From NCBI RefSeq assembly GCF_030814655.1, contig NZ_JAUSVK010000001.1, positions 3,429,501 to 3,493,500 of the forward strand: a stretch of 64,000 nt of DNA. Reading direction: 5' to 3'. Shown piece by piece: positions 29,129 through 37,947 of this stretch. A program made the position numbers and the translations under genes. Each line of letters begins with the position of its first letter. Positions within the stretch are counted from its first letter, which is position 1. A model generated the notes under the pieces. That model was not told the origin of the DNA and searched no databases. It saw only the letters and a program-made list of their open reading frames with translations. The DNA comes from Labrys monachus. GTDB lineage: Bacteria > Pseudomonadota > Alphaproteobacteria > Rhizobiales > Labraceae.

Positions 29129-30243
29129 TCGAGCCCCCAGAGCTTGGCGAAGCCACCGATATGCTTGTCGCCATAGCCCTTGTCGAAGGTGGCGGGCACG
29201 CCGGCATCCTTGGCGTTGTCGCTGCTGAAGATGTAGAGGGGAACGTTCAGCGTATCGCCGGACGGCAGGCCGCAGAGGTTGCGCATCTCCCCGTCCAGGG
29301 TTGAGCGGGCGATCCAGCCCAGGCTCTCGCCGACATCCATCTCGACGTCGCCCTTGCGCACCATGTCGACGATGAAGGGGGTGCCGTTGAAGGTGGCGAT
29401 CTTCACGTCCTTCTTGTGGCCGGTGATGGTGAGGGCGGGCAGGACGAACTGGGCCATGCTGTCATAGAGCGGCACGACGTAATTGATCGTGGGATCGGCG
29501 ATCAGCGCCGACTGCACCGTCGTCTGGATCTTGCTCGACCAGTCGGCCAGCGTCACATTGACGTAGCGATGCTTGCAGCCGGCGCCGCAGACCGTATCGA
29601 GCGTCTCGGCGAGCTTGGCCGAATAGGGCCGGCTCGGGATGACGTCGTCCGAGCCGATGATCAGCACATTGGCCTTGCCGCCGGTCTTGAGGGTGATCCA
29701 GTTGCCGATGATTTCGCCGACCTCGTGGAACGGCAGCTTCAGCGTGACGGCGACCCCGGGATCCGCCGGCTGGCTGGTGTCGGAATAATGGGACGCGAAC
29801 ACCTTCACCCCGGCCTTGTTGGCCGCCGCCACCTGCGGCGCCAGCGAGGACGGGATGATGCCGCCCATCAGGTCGATGCCGTCGAACTTGTTGTTGGCGC
29901 CGAAATCCATGCCCTGGACCCATTGGGTCGGGCGTCCCTGGTTCTTCCACTGCTGGAAGGTGAAGCCGACATCCTTGGCCACCGCCGTCATCGAGCTTTC
30001 GATGCCGTCGACGAAGGGGATGGCGCTCGAGGTGGGAATGGAGAGGAGCTTCTTGCCCGCCATGCATTCCCTGGCCTTGAACGGCGGGCCGGGCGGCACG
30101 AAGTCCGGAATGCGCGAATGCGCCTCGACGACCGACTTGGCATGGTCGAGATCCGGGCCGGCGGCGGAGGCCGGCCCATAAGCGAGCACAGAGAAAAAGC
30201 AGCTTGAGAGGACGACGGACACCAAGGTGGACTTGCGCGACAT
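29125..30243 (-). CDS. ABC transporter, periplasmic binding protein
   Basis: A 372-residue Peripla_BP_4-type binding protein with a signal peptide (residues 1-28, ending ASA before AGPD). The mature start is unusual, with a stretch PDFVPPGPPFKARECMAGKK before the first beta strand, and four cysteines (for example TVCGAGCKH) suggest a disulphide. It is the first gene of the importer operon, divergent from the GntR gene. Site D of the shared motif lies 76-87 bases upstream. The ligand is unknown; the setting suggests an N-rich cyclic compound. Confidence 0.88.
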   Translation of the reverse strand: MSRKSTLVSVVLSSCFFSVLAYGPASAAGPDLDHAKSVVEAHSRIPDFVPPGPPFKARECMAGKKLLSIPTSSAIPFVDGIESSMTAVAKDVGFTFQQWKNQGRPTQWVQGMDFGANNKFDGIDLMGGIIPSSLAPQVAAANKAGVKVFASHYSDTSQPADPGVAVTLKLPFHEVGEIIGNWITLKTGGKANVLIIGSDDVIPSRPYSAKLAETLDTVCGAGCKHRYVNVTLADWSSKIQTTVQSALIADPTINYVVPLYDSMAQFVLPALTITGHKKDVKIATFNGTPFIVDMVRKGDVEMDVGESLGWIARSTLDGEMRNLCGLPSGDTLNVPLYIFSSDNAKDAGVPATFDKGYGDKHIGGFAKLWGLE

Positions 30244-30318
30244 GAATCTCTCCGATCAGGGCCGTGCCGCCCGGACAAGAGCAGGTCGCTGCCTGCCTGG
30301 CAGTCCCGCAACCTTGTC

Positions 30319-30330
30319 ATAAGTTCGGAC
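30319..30330 (+). promoter_or_regulatory. Operator-like motif, site D
   Basis: ATAAGTTCGGAC exactly fits ATAWGTYCGKAC and shares CATAAGTTCG with site B at 31550-31559. It overlaps a GTTCGG/CCGAAC inverted repeat. Its distance from the binding-protein start (about 80 bases) equals that of site A from rutE, which supports a common regulator. Confidence 0.6.
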
Positions 30331-30387
30331 TAGCGCCGAACATCAAGCAAGGAGCGTGCCATATGACCACGAGGGATGGAGGCGGGT

Positions 30388-30406
30388 CTTTGTCCGTACA
30401 TTAAAG
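30388..30406 (+). promoter_or_regulatory. Operator-like motif, site E (weaker)
   Basis: CTTTGTCCGTACATTAAAG contains the core GTCCGTACAT and has CTTT/AAAG flanks that pair. It departs from the consensus in the first four bases. It is 150 bases upstream of the GntR gene and could serve autoregulation. Confidence 0.45.
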
Positions 30407-30555
30407 GGTGGCCGCCCGCGAGAAAGCAGGGTAGAGGTTTCCAAAAGAGCGACTGCACAATATTTATGCCGCTTCCCGATCAGCGGCACAGCAGTCCGAG
30501 GGGAAGGCGACGTCGACGGGGCGGCGGCCGCCGAACTTCAGGGGAGCGTCGAAAC

Positions 30556-31341
30556 ATGATCGATCTGGCTGCGGGAACGGAGCGGGCCTCCGAAGCGTCC
30601 CTGCCCGACGCCCGGACCCGCCCGGGAACGCCGCTCTATCTGCTGGTCGCCAAGGCCCTCCAGGAGGATATCCGCAGCGGCAAATATGCGGTCGGCTCGC
30701 TCCTGCCCACCGAGCTGGCGCTGGCCGAGCAACATGGCGTCAGCCGCCAGACCATACGCCAGGCCATCGGCCAGCTCCGACAGCAGGGCCTGCTGAGCGC
30801 GCGCAAAGGTATCGGCACGCGCGTCGAGGCGCGGCAGACCCAGAAGCGCTTCAGCTATTCGGTGATGTCGGCCACCGATCTCGTCGAGATCGCCGAGGGC
30901 ACGGAATTGCTGGTCCAGAGTTCCGAAATCGTGGCGGCGAAGGGCCGGCTCGCCACCGAGCTCGGCTGCCGCGCCAATCACCGCTGGCTCCATCTCGGCT
31001 GCCAGCGGCGCATCGACGGCGAGCCGCAGCCACTGTCCTGGATCGACGTCTATATCGACTGGCGCTTCGCCTCCTCCCTCAAATTGCCGAAGGTCGTCCG
31101 CCAGGCGCTCTTCGTGCTGGTCGAAAAGCAGTCGGGCGAGGCGCTGACGGAAATCCACCAGGAAATCCGCGCCACGATCGTGGACGGCAGGATGGCTGCC
31201 GAACTCTCCGCTGTGGAGGGGGAGCCGGCGCTCGAGATCACCCGCCGCTATTTCGGCACGGGACGGCGGCTGTTGATGATGTCCATCAATATCCTGCCGT
31301 CCGACCGCTTCTTCTATTCGGTGTCGCTGAAGCGCGATTAG
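30556..31341 (+). CDS. GntR-family regulator, HutC/UTRA type
   Basis: A 261-residue regulator with a winged helix-turn-helix (about residues 25-95, with LPTELALAEQHGVSRQTIRQAI) and a C-terminal UTRA ligand-binding domain. UTRA proteins sense small catabolic ligands, as HutC does urocanate. GGGGAG at 30541 fixes ATG 30556. HutC-type operators usually have GT...AC symmetry, which the ATAWGTYCGKAC motif shows, so this is the likely regulator of rutE, rutA, the importer, itself and the MFS gene. That link is inferred. Confidence 0.9.
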   Translation: MIDLAAGTERASEASLPDARTRPGTPLYLLVAKALQEDIRSGKYAVGSLLPTELALAEQHGVSRQTIRQAIGQLRQQGLLSARKGIGTRVEARQTQKRFSYSVMSATDLVEIAEGTELLVQSSEIVAAKGRLATELGCRANHRWLHLGCQRRIDGEPQPLSWIDVYIDWRFASSLKLPKVVRQALFVLVEKQSGEALTEIHQEIRATIVDGRMAAELSAVEGEPALEITRRYFGTGRRLLMMSINILPSDRFFYSVSLKRD

Positions 31342-31498
31342 ACCGACGACCGGGGCGGCAAGGCTCGCCGCTCGCGATACGATCCCTCGTGCGAGACGGG
31401 CCGCAGATCACCCGCCTCTTCCGCCCTGCGCCGAGCGCTTCCGAAGGACCGCCGGAGGCGGACGACAGCGCGTGAGGCGGCGAGGTCCACAACCATCG

Positions 31499-31508
31499 AT
31501 ATGTACAT
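31499..31508. promoter_or_regulatory. ATATGTACAT half of the MFS-gene control region (site C)
   Basis: ATATGTACAT (31499-31508) contains the perfect palindrome ATGTACAT and matches the right arm of sites A and B. It lies about 55 bases before site B, so the two could form a paired operator in front of the MFS gene. Confidence 0.4.
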
Positions 31509-31550
31509 TCACACGCCCTTTCGAAGGATTGTCATCGAAATTCCTTTCGC

Positions 31551-31567
31551 ATAAGTTCGTACATATG
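31551..31567 (+). promoter_or_regulatory. Operator-like motif, site B, covering the MFS start codon
   Basis: ATAAGTTCGTAC (31551-31562) is an exact motif match that runs on into ATATG, so the last bases form the ATG of the MFS gene. The 13-mer GTTCGTACATATG is identical to site A. A protein bound here would block transcription start or early elongation of the carrier gene. Confidence 0.6.
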
Positions 31568-32887
31568 AATGGCATGCACGAGTTCGACAGCGACGGGGCC
31601 GGTACGCTCGCGTCCCCGGCCGCCCCCCTCTTTCCGGCCGCCGGGCGGGAGCCGGGCGCGCCGTCACGCCGCCATCCGGGCCTCGGCCGCACCCTCGCCA
31701 TCTGCACCGCATCGCAGATGCTGGCGACGGCATCGGTCCTCAGCCTCGCCGGCATCGCGCCGCTGGTCGCCTCCAGCCTGTCCATCGAGCCTTCCTGGAT
31801 CGGCTATCAGGTCAGCCTGATCTATTTCGCCGGCATCTTCGCGTCCGCGGTCGCCGGCAGCCTCGTCAAGCGCTGGGGAGCGGCGCGCCTCAACGCCGTC
31901 GCCCTTGTCTGCGCCGGAGGCGGCATGGCGGGCCTCGCCAGCGGCCTGCTGTGGCTGATGCTGGCTTCTTCGCTGCTGCTGGGCATCGGCTATGCCTTCA
32001 ACAACCCCTGCTCTTCGCACATGCTGAACCGGGTGACACCGGCGCGGCTGAGAAACGCGATCTTCTCGGTCAAGCAGGCGGGCGTACCGGCCGGCGGCAT
32101 GCTCGCCGCCGTCAGCCTTCCTCACCTCGCCTCGGCACTGGGCTGGCAGGGGGCGGTCCTGGCCGGGGCTCTGCCGAGCCTGGCGCTGGCCCTGCTGTTT
32201 TTCGTTCTGCGCGAATGGTGGGACGACGACCGCAAGCCGGCCACGGCCGTGGACCTCAAGACCGTCTGGCGGGGCCAGTCGATCGTCTGGCGGCACCGGG
32301 GGCTTGTCGTGCTGTCGCTGCTCGGCCTGTTCTATTCGGCCATCCAGCTCTGCGTCTCGGCTTTCGTGGTGACTATGCTGGTCGAGGAACTGGGCTGGAC
32401 GCCGGTCTCGGCGGCCGGCATGGCCGCCGCGGTGCAGCTGTGCGGCGCCGGCGGGCGTATTCTATGGGGCATCGTCGCCGACCTCCTCGACGCCGGCTTT
32501 CTGGTGCTGTCCTTCCTCGGCGCGGCGACGGCGTCGTGCTGCGTGGCGCTCGCCCTCGGTCCGTCGATGCCCGTCGGCGCCGAGATCGCCTTCCTCTGCG
32601 TGACCGGACTGTGCTCGGTCGGCTGGAACGGCGTCATGCTCGCCGAGACGGCGCGGCTGAGCCCGTCCAGCGCCGCGGGCGGTTCCGGCACGCTCACCGG
32701 CGACGTGCTCGTCTACACCTTCGCCGGCGTCGTGCTCGGGCCCTCGACGTTCGCCCTCGTCTATTCCTGGCTGGGCTCCTATGTCCATGCCTTCGCCCTC
32801 CTCGGCATCCCGGCCTTGCTGGGAACGGGCCTGGCGGGCTGGGCCCACCGGCACCGGCACGGCCTCGTTCAGGCCCAGCGCGAATGA
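31565..32887 (+). CDS. Major facilitator superfamily transporter
   Basis: A 440-residue membrane carrier with about twelve hydrophobic segments after a 45-residue Pro/Ala-rich cytoplasmic N-terminus. MFS marks include SLVKRWGAARLNAV in the loop between helices 2 and 3 and GGRILWGIVADLLD in the second half. I use ATG 31565, inside an operator-like site and without a clear ribosome site; ATG 31574 is an alternative. Sharing that operator with rutE, it may move a substrate or product of the Rut-like pathway in place of RutG. Confidence 0.85.
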   Translation: MNGMHEFDSDGAGTLASPAAPLFPAAGREPGAPSRRHPGLGRTLAICTASQMLATASVLSLAGIAPLVASSLSIEPSWIGYQVSLIYFAGIFASAVAGSLVKRWGAARLNAVALVCAGGGMAGLASGLLWLMLASSLLLGIGYAFNNPCSSHMLNRVTPARLRNAIFSVKQAGVPAGGMLAAVSLPHLASALGWQGAVLAGALPSLALALLFFVLREWWDDDRKPATAVDLKTVWRGQSIVWRHRGLVVLSLLGLFYSAIQLCVSAFVVTMLVEELGWTPVSAAGMAAAVQLCGAGGRILWGIVADLLDAGFLVLSFLGAATASCCVALALGPSMPVGAEIAFLCVTGLCSVGWNGVMLAETARLSPSSAAGGSGTLTGDVLVYTFAGVVLGPSTFALVYSWLGSYVHAFALLGIPALLGTGLAGWAHRHRHGLVQAQRE

Positions 32888-32906
32888 GCGGCACGGCCGA
32901 AAGCGC

Positions 32907-32929
32907 CGCGCCGCCTTCGGCGGCCGCGC
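32907..32929. terminator. GC hairpin between convergent genes
   Basis: CCGCC/GGCGG (32911-32915, 32919-32923) pairs around TTC and extends with CGCG arms after a one-base bulge. It sits between the MFS stop and the 3' end of the minus-strand oxygenase gene. There is no T-run, so it is a candidate only. Confidence 0.45.
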
Positions 32930-32957
32930 GGTGCCGAACCCTCGGGCGCCCGCCGGA

Positions 32958-33977
32958 TCAGGCGCCGCCCGAAACCGATTTGCGATATTGATAATTCTTG
33001 TCGATGCGCTCCATCAGATAGTCGCCGTAGAGCACAGGCTCGAAGCGCGGGGCTTCGCCGGCAGGCACGCAGGCCGGGAGGCAGGTGATCGTCTCCGCCA
33101 TGTCCGGGTCGAAGAAATACGGCGCCGAATAGCGGTCGACGACATTCTTGTTCTGCACGCGGTGCGGCGTCGACTGCCAGCGTCCGTTCGTCCAGCGGGA
33201 CAGGATGTCGCCGACATTGATGACGAAGGTTCCGGGAACGGGCACGGCGCGGATCCAGCCGCCGCCGCGGCGGCGCACTTCGAGGCCGCCGACATTGTCC
33301 TGCAGCAGGATGGTGATGAAGCCATAGTCGGTATGCGGCGCCGAGCCGAATTCGTCGTCGGCGGCGTCCGGCTGCGGCGGATAATGGAGCAGGCGCAGGA
33401 ATGTCGTGGGACGGTTGAAATGGTGGTCGAGCGCATGCGGATCCAGCCCGAGGGCCCGGGCGATGATCTGCGTGAACCGGCGCGCCAGCGTCTCGAGCGC
33501 GTCGATATAGCGGGTGACGGTCTCGCGGAACTCGGGCAGCTTCGCCGGCCACTGGTTGGGGCCCTGCAGGTCCTGCCCGAAGCGCGGATCGTCCTCCGGC
33601 ACCTCGTGCATGATCAGCAGCGATTCGCTGTTGTTCGGCTTGGTGACGTTCGCCACCGACGAGGTGACGATCAGTGACGTCTTTGGCGCCATATAGCCGC
33701 GATGATAGGCATTGATCGCCAGCGCCTCCTTGTCCGCCTGCGGCTGGGCATGGAAGGCCTTGGAGGCCTCGAAGATCTCCACCATCAGTTCGTCCGGCAC
33801 GCCGGTATTCGACAGATAGCAGAAGCCCGTCTCCGAAAAGATGCGATCCACCTCGCGGGCGATGCTCTCGGCCCCGGCTTCGTCGAAGGCGAAATTCCGG
33901 AGATCCACGATCGGAAGCCGGTCATCCGGCGTCTCCACGGCTTTCTTCTCCCCTGAATCCTTGCTCGTCGCTACCAT
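32958..33977 (-). CDS. 2-oxoglutarate/Fe(II) oxygenase, isopenicillin N synthase-like
   Basis: A 339-residue oxygenase with the N-terminal DIOX_N domain and a C-terminal jelly roll. Iron ligands are seen in HTDYG (His215, Asp217) and TPHRVQN (His272), and the 2-oxoglutarate anchor in RYS (Arg282, Ser284). Thymine-7-hydroxylase belongs to this family. Since the gene is divergent from the GntR gene of a nucleoside-type operon, a hydroxylase for a pyrimidine base or nucleoside is a reasonable guess, no more. A motif with GTATAC lies between the two genes. Confidence 0.87.
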   Translation of the reverse strand: MVATSKDSGEKKAVETPDDRLPIVDLRNFAFDEAGAESIAREVDRIFSETGFCYLSNTGVPDELMVEIFEASKAFHAQPQADKEALAINAYHRGYMAPKTSLIVTSSVANVTKPNNSESLLIMHEVPEDDPRFGQDLQGPNQWPAKLPEFRETVTRYIDALETLARRFTQIIARALGLDPHALDHHFNRPTTFLRLLHYPPQPDAADDEFGSAPHTDYGFITILLQDNVGGLEVRRRGGGWIRAVPVPGTFVINVGDILSRWTNGRWQSTPHRVQNKNVVDRYSAPYFFDPDMAETITCLPACVPAGEAPRFEPVLYGDYLMERIDKNYQYRKSVSGGA

Positions 33978-34033
33978 GGCCTGACCCTTGCATGTGAGGA
34001 AAACGACTGCCTACAGGACTTGACTCGTTCTAA

Positions 34034-34054
34034 TATACGGTCGACAGTATACAG
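34034..34054. promoter_or_regulatory. GTATAC-type operator, copy 1
   Basis: TATAC (34034-34038) and GTATA (34047-34051) form an inverted pair, and CAGTATACAG spans 34045-34054. The same ten bases occur at 53355-53364 and a close form at 51596-51605. Sites with TTGTATACAA-like symmetry are known for FCD-type GntR proteins; the gene 110 bases downstream encodes one. Confidence 0.55.
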
Positions 34055-34163
34055 GAAAGCAGAGAAGGGCCGCCCTTGTCCAGTCCCTTCTTGCACATGC
34101 CGGCGGGAGCCCCTTTCCTGCCGGGACCGTCGGTTGCAACCATCCTCGGAGGCACAGAATCCC

Positions 34164-34874
34164 ATGGCGGCCAATCATTCGGCGAACGAGCATCTCCGGC
34201 GGCCCAGGCTCCTCGGGGAGGATCTGATCCGCCGCCTCGAGGACGACATCATCCATCTTCGCTTCGCCCCCGGGGCGCGCCTGGTGGAAGAGGAGATCTG
34301 CAACCGCTTCGGGGTCAGCCGCTCGCCGGTGCGCGAGGCGCTGCAGATCCTGGCCTCCTACGGCCTGGTCGAGCGGCAGCCGCGGGTCGGCATCTTCGTG
34401 ACCGAACTGACGGCCCGCAAGCTCGACGAAGTCTATGCCTGCCGGGTCTCCCTGGAAGCGATGGCGTCGGCGGGCGTGGCCCGGCGGGCGAGCCCGCGAA
34501 CCATCGCGTCGATCGCGGCGCTCGTGGCCGAGATGGGCAAGGCGATCGAGGCCGACGAGAGGGACAGGGCCTTCGCCGCCAACGTCGCCCTGACCGACAA
34601 GCTGCATGCCGAATGCGGCAACGAGACGCTGCGCCAGATCCTTTCGGGGCTCGACAAGCAGGCGCTGCGCTACCGCCTTTTTTGCTATCGCCACAATCGG
34701 GATCTCGTCCTCGCCAGCACGGAAGCCAATGCGTCGCTTCTGGCGGCCATCAAGTCGCGAGCCCCCGAGCAGGCCAGTTCGGTGACACAGGACCTCGTGA
34801 CGCGGTCCTGGCAGATGATCCGCGCCACGCTCGTGGCGCAGGTCGGGGACGACACCGCCAAGGCGTCGGCCTGA
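34164..34874 (+). CDS. GntR-family regulator, FCD type
   Basis: A 236-residue regulator: winged helix (about residues 15-85, with VEEEICNRFGVSRSPVREAL) plus an all-helical FCD effector domain. FCD proteins commonly sense organic acids or other small metabolites. ATG 34164 follows GGAGG at 34148-34152. It is divergent from the oxygenase gene and lies just before the Liv-type importer, both of which it may control through the GTATAC site at 34034-34054. Confidence 0.9.
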   Translation: MAANHSANEHLRRPRLLGEDLIRRLEDDIIHLRFAPGARLVEEEICNRFGVSRSPVREALQILASYGLVERQPRVGIFVTELTARKLDEVYACRVSLEAMASAGVARRASPRTIASIAALVAEMGKAIEADERDRAFAANVALTDKLHAECGNETLRQILSGLDKQALRYRLFCYRHNRDLVLASTEANASLLAAIKSRAPEQASSVTQDLVTRSWQMIRATLVAQVGDDTAKASA

Positions 34875-34986
34875 CGCCGCGTCCGCGCGGCGTCGCGTCA
34901 CACATCACAGCCGCCCCTCCGAAGCGGGCGGGGAAAACGACTGACGAAAACACAGCGTATCCATTCAGATGAGAACAGGAGCTTCC

Positions 34987-36105
34987 ATGAGGCGTTTCTT
35001 TAAGGCGATGGTCGGCGCCGGCCTGACGGCGTTGACGGCCATCGGGTGCCAGCCGGCGCAGGCGCAGACGAAGGAGCCAATCCCGGTCGGCGTGATCGCC
35101 AACCTCACCGGTATGGACGTCAAGACCAGCACGGACATGGTGCGCGGCATCCAGATCGCCGCCGACACCGTGAACAAGGCCGGCGGCGTCGACGGCCACC
35201 CGGTGAAGCTCATCATCGAGGATGCGCAATACAAGACGCAGGAGGCCCTCAACGCCGCCACCAAGCTCTACGACGTGGACAAGGTGACGGCCATCATCAT
35301 GTTCGGCGGGTCGAGCATCGAGCTGGCGGTGGCCCCGATCGCCAAGCAGAAGGGCAAGATGATCGTCAACACGTCGTCGAGTTCCGCCAAGCTCGGCGAC
35401 TTTGCCGGCACCGTCTACTCCGTGCTGCCGCTCGACGACATCGTCGGCAAGGCGCTCGGCGAATGGGTGGCGAGCCAGGGCGTGAAATCCGCCGCCTTCG
35501 TGGTTCCCAACAACACCTTCGGCACCGGCCTGATGGACGCATCCGCGGCCGCCTTCCAGGCCAAGGGCGGCAAGATCGTCGCCAAGATCGCCTATAGCGA
35601 AGGCCAGCCCGACTATCGCGCCGATCTCCAGCAGCTCGTCGCCTCCAAGCCCGACGCGATCGTCACCACCGGCTATGGCGACGATTCCCGCACCGTGTTC
35701 AAGAATGCGCGCGGCCTCGGCCTCAAGCAGATCTGGTATGCCGGCTATCCCTCGATCCTCACCGTCGAGAACGAGGCGTGGATGAACGGACGCCTGACGG
35801 GGGTCGACAATGGCGGCCTGACCGGCAAAGTCGCCAAGGAGGTCGGCGAGGAATATGCCGCCAAATACGGCAAGGACGAACAGCCCCTGCCCCACGTCTT
35901 CTATGGCTATGATGCCCTCATGCTGATCGCCAGGGCGGCCGCCGCGCCCGGCGGGCTGTCATCCGCCACGATGGGCAAGAGCGTCGTCGGCTATGACGGC
36001 GCGACCGGCACCATCACCTGGGACGACCGCGGCCAGCGGATCGATCCGCCGATCGACATCATCAGCTACAAGGACGGCAAGTTCGTCACGGTCGGCCAGA
36101 AATAA
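34987..36105 (+). CDS. Liv-type ABC transporter, periplasmic binding protein
   Basis: A 372-residue binding protein of the LivK family (Peripla_BP_6) with a signal peptide ending AQA before QTKEP. The blocks GGVDGHPVKLIIEDAQY and NTFGTGLMDA are typical. AGGAG five bases before selects ATG 34987 over ATG 34969. With a deaminase and a nucleoside hydrolase as the last genes of the same operon, the ligand is more likely a nucleoside, base or related amide than a branched-chain amino acid. A strong hairpin follows the gene. Confidence 0.9.
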   Translation: MRRFFKAMVGAGLTALTAIGCQPAQAQTKEPIPVGVIANLTGMDVKTSTDMVRGIQIAADTVNKAGGVDGHPVKLIIEDAQYKTQEALNAATKLYDVDKVTAIIMFGGSSIELAVAPIAKQKGKMIVNTSSSSAKLGDFAGTVYSVLPLDDIVGKALGEWVASQGVKSAAFVVPNNTFGTGLMDASAAAFQAKGGKIVAKIAYSEGQPDYRADLQQLVASKPDAIVTTGYGDDSRTVFKNARGLGLKQIWYAGYPSILTVENEAWMNGRLTGVDNGGLTGKVAKEVGEEYAAKYGKDEQPLPHVFYGYDALMLIARAAAAPGGLSSATMGKSVVGYDGATGTITWDDRGQRIDPPIDIISYKDGKFVTVGQK

Positions 36106-36126
36106 GCCGCGCCGTTTCCCGAGAAC

Positions 36127-36153
36127 GGGCCTGCCGCTCCCGGCGGCAGGCCC
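36127..36153. terminator. Strong hairpin after the binding-protein gene
   Basis: GGGCCTGCCGC and GCGGCAGGCCC are perfect 11-base arms around TCCCG, followed by CCTCCTTCCTTT. Placed between binding protein and permease genes, it probably gives partial termination or protects the upstream message, so that binding protein is made in excess. Confidence 0.7.
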
Positions 36154-36163
36154 CCTCCTTCCT

Positions 36164-37069
36164 TTGTCGATTGCGGCTCATCCATTGCTCCAGATCCTAG
36201 TGAACTCGGCCATCTATGCGAGCGAGATCGCAATCATCGCGGTTGGCGTCGCGCTGGCCTATTCGGTCGTCCGCTTCGCGAATTTCGCCCATATCCAATA
36301 TGCGGTCATCGGCGGCTATCTGACCTATACCGTCCGCGGCATGGGCTTCGACCTGCCGGTCGCCACCGCCGTTTCCGCCGTCCTGACCGGGCTGATGGCG
36401 ATCGCCGTGGAACGCCTGGTCTTCCATCCGCTCCGCGCGATGCGGCCCGAAGCCAAGATGATCGCATCCTGGGGCGTGGCGCTGCTGCTTCGCTCCGCCG
36501 TCGCCTCCGTGTTCGGCGGCGCGGCGCGCGTCTTCGACATCGATACGGACAGCTATCTGCTGGGAGACGCGGTCGTCACCAGCCTCGACCTCACGGTGAT
36601 CGGCACCACCGTCGCCGCCATGATCGTGCTTCAGCTCCTCCTGCACCGCACCCGCCTCGGCACGGGATTGCGCGCCTTGGCCGACAATCGCGACCTGGCG
36701 CAGACCCGCGGCATCCCGCCCGACCGGCTGACGGCGCTGATGTGGTTCGTCGCCGGCGCCTTCGCGGCGCTCGGCGGAACGCTGTTCGCTCTCGAAACCC
36801 GCCTGCAGCCGGACATGGACCTGCAGATCCTGCTTCCGGTCTTCGCGGCGGTGACGATCGGCGGACTGAGCAGCCTCGCGGGCGCCGTCGCCGGCGCCTG
36901 CGTGTTGTCGCTGGTGCAGAACATCGCGATCGGGATCGATTTCGGATCGCTGTTCACCGGCACCCCCTGGTATCTGCCGAGCCAGTTCCGCGACACCATC
37001 GCCGTGGCGGCGATGGTGCTCGTGCTATGCCTCAAGCCGCGCCAGCGGCGCAGCAGCCTGGTGCGCTGA
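36164..37069 (+). CDS. Liv-type ABC permease (LivH family)
   Basis: About 300 residues forming a hydrophobic LivH-type permease; conserved patterns include IAIIAVGVALAYSVVRFANF and IGGLSSLAGAVAGA. The start is unsure. No ATG fits; TTG 36164, TTG 36185 and GTG 36200 are in frame, none with a clear ribosome site. The LivH-like N-terminus (LLQILVNSAIYASEI) favours 36164 or 36185. It is followed two bases later by the second permease gene. Confidence 0.85.
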   Translation: MSIAAHPLLQILVNSAIYASEIAIIAVGVALAYSVVRFANFAHIQYAVIGGYLTYTVRGMGFDLPVATAVSAVLTGLMAIAVERLVFHPLRAMRPEAKMIASWGVALLLRSAVASVFGGAARVFDIDTDSYLLGDAVVTSLDLTVIGTTVAAMIVLQLLLHRTRLGTGLRALADNRDLAQTRGIPPDRLTALMWFVAGAFAALGGTLFALETRLQPDMDLQILLPVFAAVTIGGLSSLAGAVAGACVLSLVQNIAIGIDFGSLFTGTPWYLPSQFRDTIAVAAMVLVLCLKPRQRRSSLVR

Positions 37070-37071
37070 CC

Positions 37072-37947
37072 ATGCTCGATTTCCTCATCTTCGCCGTCAC
37101 GATGATCTCGATCTGGTCGGTCGTGGCCCTGAGCCTGGACCTGCAGTTCGGCCTGACGGGCCTCGTCAATTTCGGCCAGATCCTCCCCTTCGCGCTGGGC
37201 GCCTACGGGCCGGCCATCGCCGCCGCCCACGGCTTCTCGCTGGAGGAGGGCATCGTGCTCGGGCTCGTCCTCGCGGCGGCGGGCGGCCTGGTCGTCCTCG
37301 TTCCCGCCGGCCGGCTGTCCCAGGATTACTGGGCGCTGGTCTCCCTCGGGGCGGCCGAACTGTTCCGCCTCCTGATGGTCAATGTCGCGCCGATCGCCGG
37401 CGGGCAGGACGGCACGGCGGTGCCCCGGGTATCGGATCCGGTGGTCGCGATGGTGCTCGCCGTGGCCTTGCTGGCCGCGATGCTGCTCCTCGCCCGCCGC
37501 ATCGACCGCTCCCCGCTCGGACGGCTCCTGCGGGTGCTGCGCGAAGACGAATTGCTGGCCGCCACGCTGGGGCGCAATCCGTTCCGCGCCCAGGCCGTGA
37601 TCACGCTGGTCTCCTGGCTGATGGCGGCCCTCGCCGGCATTCTCTATGCCCATATCGTGGGATATGTCGCGCCATCCTCCTTCACGGTGGGCGAGACCTT
37701 CATCGTCTGGACGGCCCTCATCCTCGGGGGAGCCGGATCGCTGGTGGGCGCGGTCGTCGGCACCGCCTTCGTGCAGATCATCAGCGTCTCCACCCGGTTC
37801 GTCGCGGATTGGAGCGGCCTGCCCTTCGACCTCGTCGCCAATCTCCGGCTCGGCGTGTTCGGCCTCATCCTCGTGCTGGTCTTCCTGTTCCGCCGGGAGG
37901 GCCTCTTTCCCGAACGCAAGGTGACGATCCATGCTGCTGATCCGTGA
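37072..37947 (+). CDS. Liv-type ABC permease (LivM family)
   Basis: A 291-residue inner-membrane permease of the LivM family, marked by LQFGLTGLVNFGQ and a late FIVWTALILGGAGSLVGAV segment. It pairs with the LivH-type protein to make the channel. ATG 37072 comes two bases after the previous stop. Its 3' end overlaps the ATPase gene by 17 bases. Confidence 0.9.
   Translation: MLDFLIFAVTMISIWSVVALSLDLQFGLTGLVNFGQILPFALGAYGPAIAAAHGFSLEEGIVLGLVLAAAGGLVVLVPAGRLSQDYWALVSLGAAELFRLLMVNVAPIAGGQDGTAVPRVSDPVVAMVLAVALLAAMLLLARRIDRSPLGRLLRVLREDELLAATLGRNPFRAQAVITLVSWLMAALAGILYAHIVGYVAPSSFTVGETFIVWTALILGGAGSLVGAVVGTAFVQIISVSTRFVADWSGLPFDLVANLRLGVFGLILVLVFLFRREGLFPERKVTIHAADP

Larger units (their letters stand above)
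30244..30555. promoter_or_regulatory. Divergent control region of importer operon and GntR gene
   Basis: These 312 bases carry no gene. They hold site D (30319-30330), the inverted repeat GTTCGG/CCGAAC (30323-30328 and 30336-30341), and the related site E (30388-30399). The GGGGAG ribosome site of the GntR gene lies at 30541-30546. Translation of the frame upstream of that site looks non-protein-like. Confidence 0.6.
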
